From: Rhodococcus sp. G-MC3
GTDB taxonomy: Bacteria > Actinomycetota > Actinomycetes > Mycobacteriales > Mycobacteriaceae
NCBI RefSeq assembly: GCF_030063335.1
Contig: NZ_JASISW010000002.1
Coordinates: 264,222-328,221 of the forward strand
Direction: 5' to 3'
Length of the DNA: 64,000 nt
Position 1 is the stretch's first letter, and every line of letters begins with the position of its first letter. Shown piece after piece: positions 25,875 to 35,153 of this stretch. A program made the translations under genes and the position numbers. Below the pieces are notes generated by a model. It had not been told where the DNA came from. It saw nothing but the letters and a program-made list of their open reading frames with translations, and searched no databases.

Positions 25875-27245
25875 GTGCCGAGACAACGAGGTCCGAGGCC
25901 GGCAAACGCAACCAGGATAGGCGTGTTGGCCGCGGTGGCACTGGTCGCCAGTCCGTTGCTGGCGGCCTGCGGATCGTCCGACAGCGCCGCGCCGGTGTTG
26001 AGTTTTTACACCGCAGCGGACGGCGCCGAACAGTATGCGGCAGCGGCCGATGCGTGTTCGGCGGCATCGGGTGGCCGATACAAGGTCGAACAGAGAACTC
26101 TCCCCAAGAGCGCCAACGATCAGCGCCTGCAGCTCGCGCGGCGTTTGGCGGGTAACGACAATTCACTCGATTTGATGACGCTCGACGTCGTGTGGACAGC
26201 CGAGTTCGCCGAAGCAGGATGGGCGTTGCCGGTCCCGGACGATCTCGTCGCCAAGCTGAAGGACGGTTCCACTCTCGAAGGTCCACTGGCGACAGCCGAA
26301 TGGCAGGACCAGCTCTACGCCGTTCCGCTGAACTCGAACACGCAGCTTCTGTGGTATCGCCCCGACGAAGTTCCCGGAGGCCAGCCGCCGCAGACGTGGA
26401 CCGAGATGATCGACATGGCCGAATCCAATGCTGCCGAGGGCAAACCCGCGTACATCGGAGTTCAGGCCAAGCAGTACGAAGGTCTGATGGTGTGGTTCAA
26501 CAGCCTTCTCGTCAGTGCGGGCGGCGCAGTCGTCGGTGAGGACGGTACGACCGTCGCGCTCAACGACACCCCGGAACACCGTGCCGCAACCGAGAAGACG
26601 CTCGAGATCATGAAGCGGGTCGCTACCGCTGATGGCCGCGATCCCTCGATCTCGCAGACCGACGAGGCGACCGCGCGTTTGGGTATGGAAGCGGGCACCT
26701 CCGCGTTCCAGGTCAACTACCCCTTCGTGCTTCCAGGCATCAAGGAGAACGCGGCAGCAGGTGCCGTCCCGTTCCTCGACCTGACCAATGTGCCCGCCGA
26801 TCAACAGGATGCAAAGATCGCCGAGGTGTTCCGCAGCGCTCCGTACCCGGCGGTGGACCCAGACAAGCCCGCCAAGGTCACGATCGGCGGATTCAACATC
26901 GGGGTCGCCAAGACCACTGAGCACGAGGATTTGGCATGGGAAGCCGTCGCCTGCCTCACCAACGAGCAGAATCAGCGCAACAACGCAGTCGACGGCGGCG
27001 TGCCCCCAGTCCTGAAGCAGCTCTACCAGGACCCCGAATTTCAGGCTGTGTACCCAGCATGGGAGGGCGTGCTCGACTCGATCGAGAATGCCGCGGTCCG
27101 ACCGGTTTCCCCGGCTTACCAGAGTATTTCGATACTTCTCGCCGACGCTCTCAATCCACCTCAGAACATCGATCCGGTGGCAGATGTGGACAAGCTCGCC
27201 GATCTCGTCTCCAAGGCAGTCAATTCCGAAGGGCTGATTCCATGA
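25875..27245 (+). CDS. lpqY: Trehalose-binding lipoprotein LpqY
   Basis: LpqY is the substrate-binding subunit of the LpqY-SugABC importer that recycles trehalose released during mycolic acid transfer. The 456-residue protein has a lipoprotein signal with lipobox ending LLAAC (Cys32), then a CUT1-type binding fold (LSFYTAADGAEQYAAAADAC, LDLMTLDVVWTAEFAEAGW, VPLNSNTQLLWYRPDEV, GTSAFQVNYPF). The GTG at 25875 has GGAGG ten bases upstream. The stop overlaps the sugA start (ATGA). Confidence 0.93.
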   Translation: MPRQRGPRPANATRIGVLAAVALVASPLLAACGSSDSAAPVLSFYTAADGAEQYAAAADACSAASGGRYKVEQRTLPKSANDQRLQLARRLAGNDNSLDLMTLDVVWTAEFAEAGWALPVPDDLVAKLKDGSTLEGPLATAEWQDQLYAVPLNSNTQLLWYRPDEVPGGQPPQTWTEMIDMAESNAAEGKPAYIGVQAKQYEGLMVWFNSLLVSAGGAVVGEDGTTVALNDTPEHRAATEKTLEIMKRVATADGRDPSISQTDEATARLGMEAGTSAFQVNYPFVLPGIKENAAAGAVPFLDLTNVPADQQDAKIAEVFRSAPYPAVDPDKPAKVTIGGFNIGVAKTTEHEDLAWEAVACLTNEQNQRNNAVDGGVPPVLKQLYQDPEFQAVYPAWEGVLDSIENAAVRPVSPAYQSISILLADALNPPQNIDPVADVDKLADLVSKAVNSEGLIP

Positions 27246-28180
27246 GTGAAACGACTCGGACCGAGACAGTGGACAAACAAGCAATACTGAAGAACGTCTC
27301 CGACGGCAAGAAGGCCGAACGCAGGCTCGGTCTGATGTTGATCGCACCCGCGGCGATCATGATGGTGGCCGTCACCGGATACCCGATCATCTACGCGTTC
27401 TGGCTCAGCTTGCAGAAGTACAACCTGGCATTCCCGGACGACCGTGAATTCGTCGGCATCTCCAACTACATCACCGTGCTGTCCGACAATTACTGGTGGA
27501 CGGCATTCGGGGTCACCGCAGGCATCACGATCATCTCGGTGATCATCGAGTTCGTGCTCGGCCTCGCGGTCGCACTCATCATGCACCGCACCATCTTCGG
27601 TCGCGGTCTGATCCGAACTGTCGTGCTCATCCCGTACGGCATCGTGACCGTCGCCGCGGCCTACAGCTGGTACTACGCGTGGACACCAGGTACGGGTTAC
27701 CTCGCCAACCTGCTGCCCGACGGGAGTGCGCCGCTCACCGAGCAATTTCCGTCGCTCGCGATCGTCGTACTCGCCGAGGTGTGGAAGACGACGCCGTTCA
27801 TGGCGCTGCTTCTTCTCGCCGGGCTCGCACTGGTGCCCGACGATCTGCTCAAGGCAGCGGAGGTCGACGGTGCAGGTGCATGGACGCGATTGTTGCGCAT
27901 CACGATTCCGCTGATGAAGCCGGCGATTCTGGTAGCGGTGCTGTTCCGCACTCTCGATGCCTTCCGCATCTTCGACAACATCTACGTGTTGACCAAGGGC
28001 AGCAACGGCACCGGTTCGGTGTCGATTCTCGGCTACGACAACCTGTTCGGTGCATTCAATCTCGGACTCGGCTCGGCGATCAGCGTTCTGATCTTCTTCT
28101 GCGTTGCGATCATCGCGTTCGTGTTCATCAAGTTGTTCGGTGCATCCGCACCGGGCTCGGACGACGGAGGCCGTAAGTAA
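27242..28180 (+). CDS. sugA: Trehalose ABC transporter permease SugA
   Basis: The 312-residue membrane protein has six predicted helices in a CUT1 MalF-like arrangement, starting [33 protein letters not shown] after a 35-residue polar N-terminus. The ATPase-contact EAA loop is [23 protein letters not shown]. It starts within the lpqY stop (ATGA) and ends in TAATG, sharing one base with sugB. Confidence 0.94.
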   Translation: MSETTRTETVDKQAILKNVSDGKKAERRLGLMLIAPAAIMMVAVTGYPIIYAFWLSLQKYNLAFPDDREFVGISNYITVLSDNYWWTAFGVTAGITIISVIIEFVLGLAVALIMHRTIFGRGLIRTVVLIPYGIVTVAAAYSWYYAWTPGTGYLANLLPDGSAPLTEQFPSLAIVVLAEVWKTTPFMALLLLAGLALVPDDLLKAAEVDGAGAWTRLLRITIPLMKPAILVAVLFRTLDAFRIFDNIYVLTKGSNGTGSVSILGYDNLFGAFNLGLGSAISVLIFFCVAIIAFVFIKLFGASAPGSDDGGRK

Positions 28181-29013
28181 TGACGACCGTGACGCCCCGC
28201 AAGAAGGTCGGTTGGACCGTCATCAACGCGCTCGTACTTCTGTACGCGCTCGTCCCGCTGGCCTGGATCATCAGCCTCTCGTTCAAGTCGACTGCGACCA
28301 TCGCGGACGGCAACTTCATCCCCACGTCGATCACGTTCGACAACTACAAGGGCATCTTCTCCACCAACCAGTTCACCTCGGCGCTGATCAACTCGATCGG
28401 TATCGGCCTCATCACCACGGTCATCGCCGTCGTAATCGGAACCATGGCCGCCTACGCGGTTGCCAGGCTCGAATTTCCCGGTAAGAAGGCGCTCGTCGGC
28501 GCGGCGCTGCTCATCGCGATGTTCCCGCAGATCTCGCTCGTCACGCCATTGTTCGACATCGAGCGTGCGATCGGACTGTTCGACACGTGGCTGGGTCTGA
28601 TCATCCCGTACATCACGTTCGCCCTGCCGCTCGCCATCTACACGCTCTCCGCGTTCTTCCGTGAGATCCCGTGGGAGCTGGAGAAAGCCGCGAAGATGGA
28701 CGGCGCAACACCGGCCCAGGCATTTCGTAAGGTCATCGCCCCGCTCGCGGCACCAGGCATCGTCACCGCCGCGATTCTGGTGTTCATCTTCGCGTGGAAC
28801 GACCTACTGCTCGCCATCTCGTTGACAGCGACCGAACGATCCATCACGGTGCCTGCCGCGATCTCGCAGTTCACCGGTAGCTCGCAGTTCGAGGAGCCCA
28901 CCGGATCGATCGCCGCAGCGGCAGTGGTCATCACCATTCCGATCATCATCTTCGTGCTCTTCTTCCAACGACGTATCGTGGCGGGCTTGACGTCCGGCGC
29001 AGTGAAGGGATAA
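28180..29013 (+). CDS. sugB: Trehalose ABC transporter permease SugB
   Basis: The 277-residue MalG-like permease has six helices and the EAA loop [27 protein letters not shown]. The N-terminus [29 protein letters not shown] is the usual first helix. It is translationally linked to sugA (TAATG) and followed by sugC after five bases. Confidence 0.95.
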   Translation: MTTVTPRKKVGWTVINALVLLYALVPLAWIISLSFKSTATIADGNFIPTSITFDNYKGIFSTNQFTSALINSIGIGLITTVIAVVIGTMAAYAVARLEFPGKKALVGAALLIAMFPQISLVTPLFDIERAIGLFDTWLGLIIPYITFALPLAIYTLSAFFREIPWELEKAAKMDGATPAQAFRKVIAPLAAPGIVTAAILVFIFAWNDLLLAISLTATERSITVPAAISQFTGSSQFEEPTGSIAAAAVVITIPIIIFVLFFQRRIVAGLTSGAVKG

Positions 29014-29018
29014 CCGTC

Positions 29019-30188
29019 ATGGCCGAAATCGTTCTCGACAAAGTAACCAAGCTCTATCCGGACGGCGCCGCAGCGGTCAGCGATGTCGACATCACCATCG
29101 CGGACGGCGAGTTCATCATTCTCGTCGGACCGTCGGGCTGCGGAAAGTCCACGACGCTCAATATGATCGCCGGTCTGGAGGACATCTCGTCCGGGGAACT
29201 GCGCATTGCGGGCGAGCGTGTCAACGAGCGTGCCCCCAAGGATCGCGACATCGCCATGGTGTTCCAGTCCTACGCGCTGTACCCGCACATGACGGTGCGC
29301 CAGAACATCGCGTTCCCGTTGACTCTCGCCAAGCTCAGCAAGAACGAGATCAACGAGAAGGTCGAAGAGGCGGCGAAGATCCTCGACCTGACTCAGCACC
29401 TCGACCGCAAGCCAGCGAACCTCTCCGGTGGTCAGCGTCAGCGGGTTGCGATGGGCCGAGCCATCGTTCGTACGCCCAAGGCGTTCCTCATGGACGAGCC
29501 GCTGTCCAACCTCGACGCCAAGCTGCGCGTGCAGACGCGTGCCGAGATCTCGAGGCTGCAGAAGCGTCTCGGCACGACGACCGTCTATGTCACGCACGAT
29601 CAGACCGAGGCCATGACACTCGGCGACCGCGTCGTCGTGTTGCGCGGTGGCCTGGTTCAGCAAATCGGATCGCCGCAGGAGCTCTACGACAAGCCTCGCA
29701 ACCTGTTCGTCGCAGGCTTCATCGGATCGCCGTCGATGAACTTCGTGCCGGGAACTCTGACGGCCGATGGTGTTGCGACCGACCTCGGGACGTTCGAACT
29801 TCCCCGGGAGCGGCGGGCCGCCATTGCGAACAAGAACTCGGGCAAGGATGTCGTGGTCGGCATCAGACCCGAGCACTTCGAGGATGCAGGCCTCATCGAT
29901 TCGTACCAGAAGCTCAGCGGCGCAACGTTCACTGCCAAGGTGGAGGTACTCGAGTCGATGGGCAGCGACAAGTACGTCTACTTCGAGTCCAGGGGCGACA
30001 AGGTGCAGTCGGCGGAACTGCAGGAACTCGCAGCCGAGTCCGGGCTCACCGATGCCGGTGGCGCTCAGGTGGTTGCGCGTCTGGCAGCAGAATCGAAGGC
30101 CCACGAGGGCGGAGACGTCGAGTTGTGGTTCGATCCGGCCAAGATCTCGGTGTTCGATCAGGCGTCGGGTGACAATCTGACGCTGTAG
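29019..30188 (+). CDS. sugC: Trehalose ABC transporter ATP-binding protein SugC
   Basis: The 389-residue ATPase of the MalK/CUT1 type has Walker A GPSGCGKST, Q-loop VFQSYALYPHMTV, signature LSGGQRQRVAMGRAIV, Walker B FLMDEPLSNLDAKL and the switch His in VTHDQTEAMT. The C-terminal third is an OB/TOBE regulatory domain (VVGIRPEHFEDAG). SugC energises SugAB. It ends the operon, 23 bases before the convergent exporter gene; no clear terminator hairpin is visible. Confidence 0.95.
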   Translation: MAEIVLDKVTKLYPDGAAAVSDVDITIADGEFIILVGPSGCGKSTTLNMIAGLEDISSGELRIAGERVNERAPKDRDIAMVFQSYALYPHMTVRQNIAFPLTLAKLSKNEINEKVEEAAKILDLTQHLDRKPANLSGGQRQRVAMGRAIVRTPKAFLMDEPLSNLDAKLRVQTRAEISRLQKRLGTTTVYVTHDQTEAMTLGDRVVVLRGGLVQQIGSPQELYDKPRNLFVAGFIGSPSMNFVPGTLTADGVATDLGTFELPRERRAAIANKNSGKDVVVGIRPEHFEDAGLIDSYQKLSGATFTAKVEVLESMGSDKYVYFESRGDKVQSAELQELAAESGLTDAGGAQVVARLAAESKAHEGGDVELWFDPAKISVFDQASGDNLTL

Positions 30189-30211
30189 CGCCGGCGGCTT
30201 CTCCCAGAACC

Positions 30212-31738
30212 TCAGCAGTCCTCTGCCAGCACGCTCTGAGCTGGAGTTTCCCCTGGGCGGATCCGCGCCCCATCCACACAGTTGTCTGTGAGTCCGCTCG
30301 GGTCGGCACGCCGCGACGTGGCCACCACAGTCGTCGGCGCGGGGGTGATCCGAATCGCCAACGCGGACAAGGTCACTGTTGCGCAGGCCAGGGCTCCCAC
30401 AATGAACGCCGCGGTGTAGACGGATTCGCGTGGGATAGACGTCGCGGCGATCGTGTACGTGGCAAGCATCGTGGTCAATACTGCGCTGGCGATCGAGGTT
30501 CCGACGGTTCGGACGATGGAGTTGACGCTGTTCGCCACTCCGGTGTCCTGCGCGGTCACCTCGGCCATCAGCAGATTCGGGATGGCCGCGAATGCCAGCG
30601 ACACGAACACATTGATCACTGCCGACGCCAGGATGACCTGCCACGTGGCGTTGTGGAAGAAGACGAAGACAGTGAATCCGACGACGCCGACGATTCCGCC
30701 TGTCACCAGGACAGGACGCGGACCGACGCGCCGGATCAGCCCACCGCTCAGGGTGGCCGCTACAACGCCGACGACGGCGCCGGGGAGAAGGTAGACGACG
30801 CTGGCGGAGAGAACGTCGGCGCTGAAACCGTAGCCGGCAACCTCGCGGGGCGTTTGCACGAAGTATGAGCAGGCGAGGAAGTTGACGAACATCCCGATGC
30901 CGACGAAGAGGGTGGCAATATTCGTCGCCAGGAGCGGACCGTGGGTGAGCATGCGCGGGGCGACGAGTGGTGCTGCTGTGCGGTTCTCGAAGATCCACCA
31001 CAGGGCAAGGACGACGGCCCCGATGACGGCGCACCCGAGCGTTGCGGCCGATCCCCAGCCCCAGGAGCGGCCTTGGGTGAGCGCGAGGAACAGCAGTACC
31101 AGCGCGGCGGCCAGCAGGATGGCGCCCCACCAATCGACCGAGCCCTCGGCGCTGCGCGGACGCCGCGGAACCCCGAACCATCCGAGTGTCATCGCGAGCG
31201 CGACGAACGCCGCTGTCAGCCAGAACACTCGGTGGTAGTCGGCCCCGTCTGAGGTCAGCAGACCGGTGAGGACCAGTCCGAAGCCACCGCCGACTCCCAG
31301 AGTGCCGGACAGAATGGCCATGGCCCCGACGAGTTTGCGGGGTGGCATCTCGTCACGGAGGACGGCAAGCGCGATGGGGAAGAGTGCGTAGGAGACGCCC
31401 TGCAGTATGCGTCCCAGGAGTAGCAATGCAAGAGAGTGGGTGAGTGCAGCGATCAGGGATCCGACGAGGACCAGCGCAAGTACCGCCATCAGTACGGGGC
31501 GTTTTCCGTGCAGGTCGGCCAGCCGTCCGATCACGGGTGTCGCGATGACGGCGGCGAGCAGGTTGGCTGTCAGAACCCAGCCGGCAGCGGTGGTGGTGAC
31601 GTCGAGTTGGGTTCCGATCGTCCCGACGATCGGGATCACCATCGTTTGCAGCACCGCGAGAGTCATGACCACGAAACACAGTCCGGGAAGCAGTAGCGGT
31701 CCAGGATTGAGCTGGCTCGAGCGGGCCGCCGTCGACAT
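30212..31738 (-). CDS. MFS drug/solute exporter, DHA2 family
   Basis: The 508-residue protein has about 14 hydrophobic helices, the MFS motif A GRLADLHGKRPVLM between helices 2 and 3, and motif C-like GTLGVGGGFGLVLTG in helix 5, which marks drug/proton antiporters. LQTMVIPIVGTIGTQLDVTTTAAGWVLTANLLAAV in helix 1-2 is usual in DHA2. The hydrophilic tail is about 45 residues. The substrate is unknown. It is divergent from the winged-helix gene with 101 AT-richer bases between the starts, so that gene could be its regulator, although it is not a classical repressor. Confidence 0.85.
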   Translation of the reverse strand: MSTAARSSQLNPGPLLLPGLCFVVMTLAVLQTMVIPIVGTIGTQLDVTTTAAGWVLTANLLAAVIATPVIGRLADLHGKRPVLMAVLALVLVGSLIAALTHSLALLLLGRILQGVSYALFPIALAVLRDEMPPRKLVGAMAILSGTLGVGGGFGLVLTGLLTSDGADYHRVFWLTAAFVALAMTLGWFGVPRRPRSAEGSVDWWGAILLAAALVLLFLALTQGRSWGWGSAATLGCAVIGAVVLALWWIFENRTAAPLVAPRMLTHGPLLATNIATLFVGIGMFVNFLACSYFVQTPREVAGYGFSADVLSASVVYLLPGAVVGVVAATLSGGLIRRVGPRPVLVTGGIVGVVGFTVFVFFHNATWQVILASAVINVFVSLAFAAIPNLLMAEVTAQDTGVANSVNSIVRTVGTSIASAVLTTMLATYTIAATSIPRESVYTAAFIVGALACATVTLSALAIRITPAPTTVVATSRRADPSGLTDNCVDGARIRPGETPAQSVLAEDC

Positions 31739-31839
31739 GGAGAAAAACCTCGTTACATTTCGTTATTACGCACTAGGCAAAAAAATTGATGTCTGCACCT
31801 AAGTACTTATCAGGTTCGAGGCGCACGGGAAAGGCAACG

Positions 31840-32964
31840 ATGCAGCAACACGGCCTCTCACCACTGATGTCCAACCGTGCTGTGTGCGTCGCCACTCTCG
31901 CGCGTCAGCATCTGATCGAGCGTGCGGAGTTCCCCGCCGAGGACATGGTGTCTCATCTGGTGGGAATGCAGGCGCAGGCTCCGTTCCCGCCCTACTTCGG
32001 TTTGTGGTCGCGGATCGAGAAGTTTCGGCCCGAGAGCCTCTCCGCGTTGCTCGAACACCGGAATCTGGTCCGCATCGTGCTGATGCGCGGAACGGTGCAT
32101 CTGGTGACGGCCGAGGATGCGGCCTTCCTGCGACCATTGGTGCAGCCCATCATGGATCGGGACCTCACCCAGAACCCTCTGCACGGCCGGGCATTGGCCG
32201 ACGTCGACGCGGCCGCGGTGGCAGCACGGGCCCGGCAAATTCTGAGCGAAGGGCCTCTGGCTCCCGCCGATCTCGGACCTGTGCTGGCCGAGGCATTCGA
32301 CGGTGTCCCGCCTGCATCCCTCGTGCATGCAGCGAGGAACCTTCTTCCGCTCGTCCAGGTTCCGCCGCGCGCAGTGTGGGGAAAATCGGGTCATGTTCGG
32401 CTGTGCACGTTAGAGCAGTGGACGGGCCTCGCTCTGGAGCGCAATCCCTCCCATTCGATGATGGTGCTCCGCTATCTGACGGCATTCGGGCCCGCATCGG
32501 TGGCGGATGTGCAGGCGTGGTCCGGACTCACCAGACTCGGCGAGGTGATGGATCGACTGCGACCACAGCTGGTCACCTTCACCTCCGAGGCCGGCGCACT
32601 GCTCTTCGATCTACCCGATGCGCCGCGTCCCGACGCCGACACCAGGCTCCCGGTGCGGATCGTCGCGGCCTTCGACAATCTTCTGCTCTCGCACGCGGAT
32701 CGCTCTCGTGTCATATCGGCGGAAGCGCGCGCGAAGCTGTTCACGCCGAATGGAGTCTTCCCGCCCGTAGTACTCGTTGATGGGCAGGTGGTAGGCCAGG
32801 TGAAACAACAAGTGAACAAGGACGTGTCGACGGTCGTGGTGACGCCCTATCGAAAGTTGTCCAAAGCGCACTTGGCGGCCGTCGCGGCCGAAGGCCGCCG
32901 AATGTCGAAATTTGCGAACCCAACAGCTGCGGTGCACGACGTCACCTTCACCGAGGCCGTGTAG
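31840..32964 (+). CDS. Winged-helix DNA-binding (HTH_42 / AlkZ-like) protein
   Basis: The 374-residue protein has the HTH_42 pattern: RQHLIERAEFPAEDMVSHLVGMQAQAPFPPYFGLWSRI, RIVLMRGTVHLVTAED, FDNLLLSHADRSR and the C-terminal VDGQVVGQVKQQ. This family includes AlkZ and YcaQ DNA glycosylases that unhook interstrand cross-links, but the catalytic QxQ/QxD motif is what separates them; here AQAP in GMQAQAP gives a Q-x-Q pair (MQAQ), so glycosylase activity is possible. The ATG at 31840 has GGGAAAGG upstream; ATG 31786 is an alternative. Its 3' end overlaps the convergent ParB-like gene by 17 bases. Confidence 0.75.
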   Translation: MQQHGLSPLMSNRAVCVATLARQHLIERAEFPAEDMVSHLVGMQAQAPFPPYFGLWSRIEKFRPESLSALLEHRNLVRIVLMRGTVHLVTAEDAAFLRPLVQPIMDRDLTQNPLHGRALADVDAAAVAARARQILSEGPLAPADLGPVLAEAFDGVPPASLVHAARNLLPLVQVPPRAVWGKSGHVRLCTLEQWTGLALERNPSHSMMVLRYLTAFGPASVADVQAWSGLTRLGEVMDRLRPQLVTFTSEAGALLFDLPDAPRPDADTRLPVRIVAAFDNLLLSHADRSRVISAEARAKLFTPNGVFPPVVLVDGQVVGQVKQQVNKDVSTVVVTPYRKLSKAHLAAVAAEGRRMSKFANPTAAVHDVTFTEAV

Positions 32965-33805
32965 TTTTCGCCCGTTCGCGTAGCTCGGAGACGATCTCGT
33001 CGTTCCACACGTGTTCGCGCACCAGGCGATACCGTTCGCGAATCATCCATAGATATGCTTCGGCATCGGTCTGACCCTCGAGAATATCGGCGGCTCGCAC
33101 CATTCGAACGACCGGCAGAAACTCCTCGCCGAACCAGCGTCGCGCCACTGTCGCACGGTCGACGAACTCACACAGTTCCTGCATCAGCCGAAATCCCCAC
33201 GCCTCGACGCATTCGCTGAGCTCCGCGTACTGGAACGGATCGGTGACGGTGACCGCTTCGCGCGCCTTGCCGACGAGGGGCACCCTCGACAGAAAGATTC
33301 TGCGGTGATCCTTGATCAGGAGGTCGCCGCGACGATTGATTCCCTCCGGCGATATACGTGTGATGATCTCGGTGACCAGCGCGTCGATCGTCGTGCGGTG
33401 CATCGCGAACGCGATCGACACACGATGGTGTCCGTCGAGAACGAAGTGCATCGACCCGATGCGATAAACCTGGATCGGCGGCATGGATTCGCCGCGGCGC
33501 TGAGCCGCAGCAAGACGCTGCCAGCGCTCACGAATCCGCGTCGACGTCGGTCTGAAGAAACGGTCGAAGTCCCGTGTGCGGTCCACGCTTCCGACGATCG
33601 AGTCGACGCGAATCACCTGCACACCGAGTTGGCGCTCGCCCACTTTGCCGAGAGCGGCGACCACCTCGTCGAACGGCAAGATCGTGTTGACGTCGTCAGG
33701 CTGGCGGCGGAGCCATCCCACCAGGCGAGCGATGTCCGCACGCCTGCGTTGGCGGGTGAAGTCGTTTTCTGCATCGGCCGCGGGGAAACCGGTGTCACGT
33801 GCCAT
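32948..33805 (-). CDS. ParB/sulfiredoxin-fold domain protein
   Basis: The 285-residue protein has a ParB-N/Srx-like core: IQVYRIGSMHFVLDGHHRVSIAFAM (about 111-135), where DGHHR replaces the GNRRhxA/DGxHR motif of nucleoside-hydrolysing ParB-like proteins. Ahead is an arginine-rich helical part (RRRADIARLVGWLRRQPDD, FFRPTSTRIRERWQRLAAAQRRGES); the C-terminal third is helical without a recognisable helix-turn-helix. It is not the chromosomal parB, which lies near the origin. The start overlaps the last codons of the metallophosphoesterase gene by 11 bases, so they form an operon. Function unknown; DNA or nucleotide binding with CTP or ATP is possible by fold. Confidence 0.65.
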   Translation of the reverse strand: MARDTGFPAADAENDFTRQRRRADIARLVGWLRRQPDDVNTILPFDEVVAALGKVGERQLGVQVIRVDSIVGSVDRTRDFDRFFRPTSTRIRERWQRLAAAQRRGESMPPIQVYRIGSMHFVLDGHHRVSIAFAMHRTTIDALVTEIITRISPEGINRRGDLLIKDHRRIFLSRVPLVGKAREAVTVTDPFQYAELSECVEAWGFRLMQELCEFVDRATVARRWFGEEFLPVVRMVRAADILEGQTDAEAYLWMIRERYRLVREHVWNDEIVSELRERAKTTRPR

Positions 33806-34511
33806 GGCGTCGCCTCAGGATCGTGGGAGCCGCAGACTCGCCAGCGCCGCCGGTGGGTTCGATCTCCAGCAACGTGTATCCGACGGTGTTGATGATCGCC
33901 GTTCCGTGCAGCTCCAGGTCCTCGGGCGTCTGCCCGTGCGGATGAATGTGACCGTGCAGCATCAGCTGCGGTGACAGGGATTGGACGACGTCACCGAGGC
34001 AGTCGAAGCCGACGTGAGCGGTGTCGGTGTCGTCGCCGATCCCCAGCGGGGGGCTGTGCGTCAGCAGAATGTCGATGCCCCGCTGATCGCCGCGCACCCG
34101 TTCGGCCCAGGCCTTGGTTCGGGTGAGCGACCGCGAGCGGCGACGCTGTTGACGTTGCGTCCACTGGTTCGGTCCCCCGTTGTAGCGGATCGAGCCACCG
34201 AGGCCGGCGATGCGTAGTCCGGCCGCCGAGACGATCTTGCGGTCGGCGTTGACGGCGCCGACGGGGCCGGGCCAGGTGCTCGGCAGCCCCGCGCGCATCC
34301 AGCCCGCGCGGCCTGCGGAATAACCGGTCAGGTCGGCGTCGTGATTGCCCGGCACGAACACGCACGGGGCATTGAGGGCGTCCGTCAAATATTCGAGGTA
34401 GTCGAACGGCAGGTCGCCAGCTCCGAGAATCAGATCGACGTCGAGTGATCGAACCTGTGTACTCCACAAGGATTCGATTGTTTCGTCGGCAACGGCAAGG
34501 ACGGAGACCAC
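33795..34511 (-). CDS. Calcineurin-like metallophosphoesterase
   Basis: From a GTG at 34511 this gives 238 residues. Metal-binding motifs are GAGDLP (Asp33), PGNHDAD (Asn56, His57), LLTHSPP and LHGHIHPHG. The usual first D-x-H motif is replaced by VADE, so one metal site could differ. Substrates of this family include cyclic nucleotides and phosphodiesters; none can be assigned. The start is uncertain because a longer frame to ATG 34601 overlaps the divergent SUFU-domain gene. The ParB-like gene is co-transcribed downstream. Confidence 0.75.
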   Translation of the reverse strand: MVSVLAVADETIESLWSTQVRSLDVDLILGAGDLPFDYLEYLTDALNAPCVFVPGNHDADLTGYSAGRAGWMRAGLPSTWPGPVGAVNADRKIVSAAGLRIAGLGGSIRYNGGPNQWTQRQQRRRSRSLTRTKAWAERVRGDQRGIDILLTHSPPLGIGDDTDTAHVGFDCLGDVVQSLSPQLMLHGHIHPHGQTPEDLELHGTAIINTVGYTLLEIEPTGGAGESAAPTILRRRHGT

Positions 34512-34544
34512 GCGGACGACGCTACCGGGCAACGGTGGTGTTGG

Positions 34545-35153
34545 ATGGACTTCGTGAGCGACAGCGGCAGTGACAGGGTCGTTTCTGAGGTCCGGGCACA
34601 TGTGATCTCAGCGATCGGGGACGAAAATCCAACTCTCTACTCGGTGACATTCCTGGGGCTCGAATCCCTGGAGGTATTGACGTTCTTACCGCGTGAGGAT
34701 CCCTTCATCAGGTTCGCGACCCTCGGCTGCTCGCGATATCCGATGTCGGACCCCAGCGAAATGATTGCCGATGCAACCCGTGGGCCTCGCGCGGAGTTGA
34801 TGCTCGTCAGTCGGGTGTTCGATGGCATCGACAAACCTTTCCTGCAGAACATCGCGAAGTTGGCGGCGACACCGTCGGTCGAAGGCGTCGTACTACGCAA
34901 AGATCTGCTTCTCGATCTGGGGGAACCGCTGTGGCTAGGTTCGCCCTTCACCGCAGTGTTGCTCGGGGCGAGCGAGATCTCGGATCTACCGTTACCCGAG
35001 CCGGCCGATCCAGTCGAGTTTCTCGAAATCGTTCCCATCACCGGAACCGAAGCTGCGTGGGTACGCTTGCGCGGCGCCGACGCATTGCGCGACGCCTGGA
35101 AGGAAGCAGGCATCGACGTGCGTGACCCCGGCAGGTCGGCCGTCAACCTCTAG
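34545..35153 (+). CDS. Suppressor-of-fused (SUFU) domain protein
   Basis: The 202-residue protein looks like a bacterial SUFU domain: TLYSVTFLGLESLEVLTFLPR, IRFATLGCSRYPM, RAELMLVSRVFDGID, AVLLGASEISDLPLP and FLEIVPITGTEAAWVRLRGADAL. Bacterial SUFU proteins are of unknown role; some are immunity proteins of toxin systems. No toxin gene is adjacent here. Translation could start at ATG 34545 or GTG 34554. The 3' end overlaps the convergent corA gene by four bases. Confidence 0.7.
   Translation: MDFVSDSGSDRVVSEVRAHVISAIGDENPTLYSVTFLGLESLEVLTFLPREDPFIRFATLGCSRYPMSDPSEMIADATRGPRAELMLVSRVFDGIDKPFLQNIAKLAATPSVEGVVLRKDLLLDLGEPLWLGSPFTAVLLGASEISDLPLPEPADPVEFLEIVPITGTEAAWVRLRGADALRDAWKEAGIDVRDPGRSAVNL

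Noticed and set aside
28638..31181. An 847-codon minus-strand frame opposite sugB-sugC
   Set aside because: The sugABC genes are clearly coding on the other strand, and the frame runs through the real exporter gene in the wrong phase.
32948..33805. Chromosomal partitioning protein ParB
   Set aside because: No ParA is adjacent, no parS-like palindrome was noticed, and the helix-turn-helix of ParB is missing.
34545..35153. Immunity gene of a contact-dependent toxin system
   Set aside because: SUFU domains can be immunity proteins, but no polymorphic toxin or secretion gene is present nearby.
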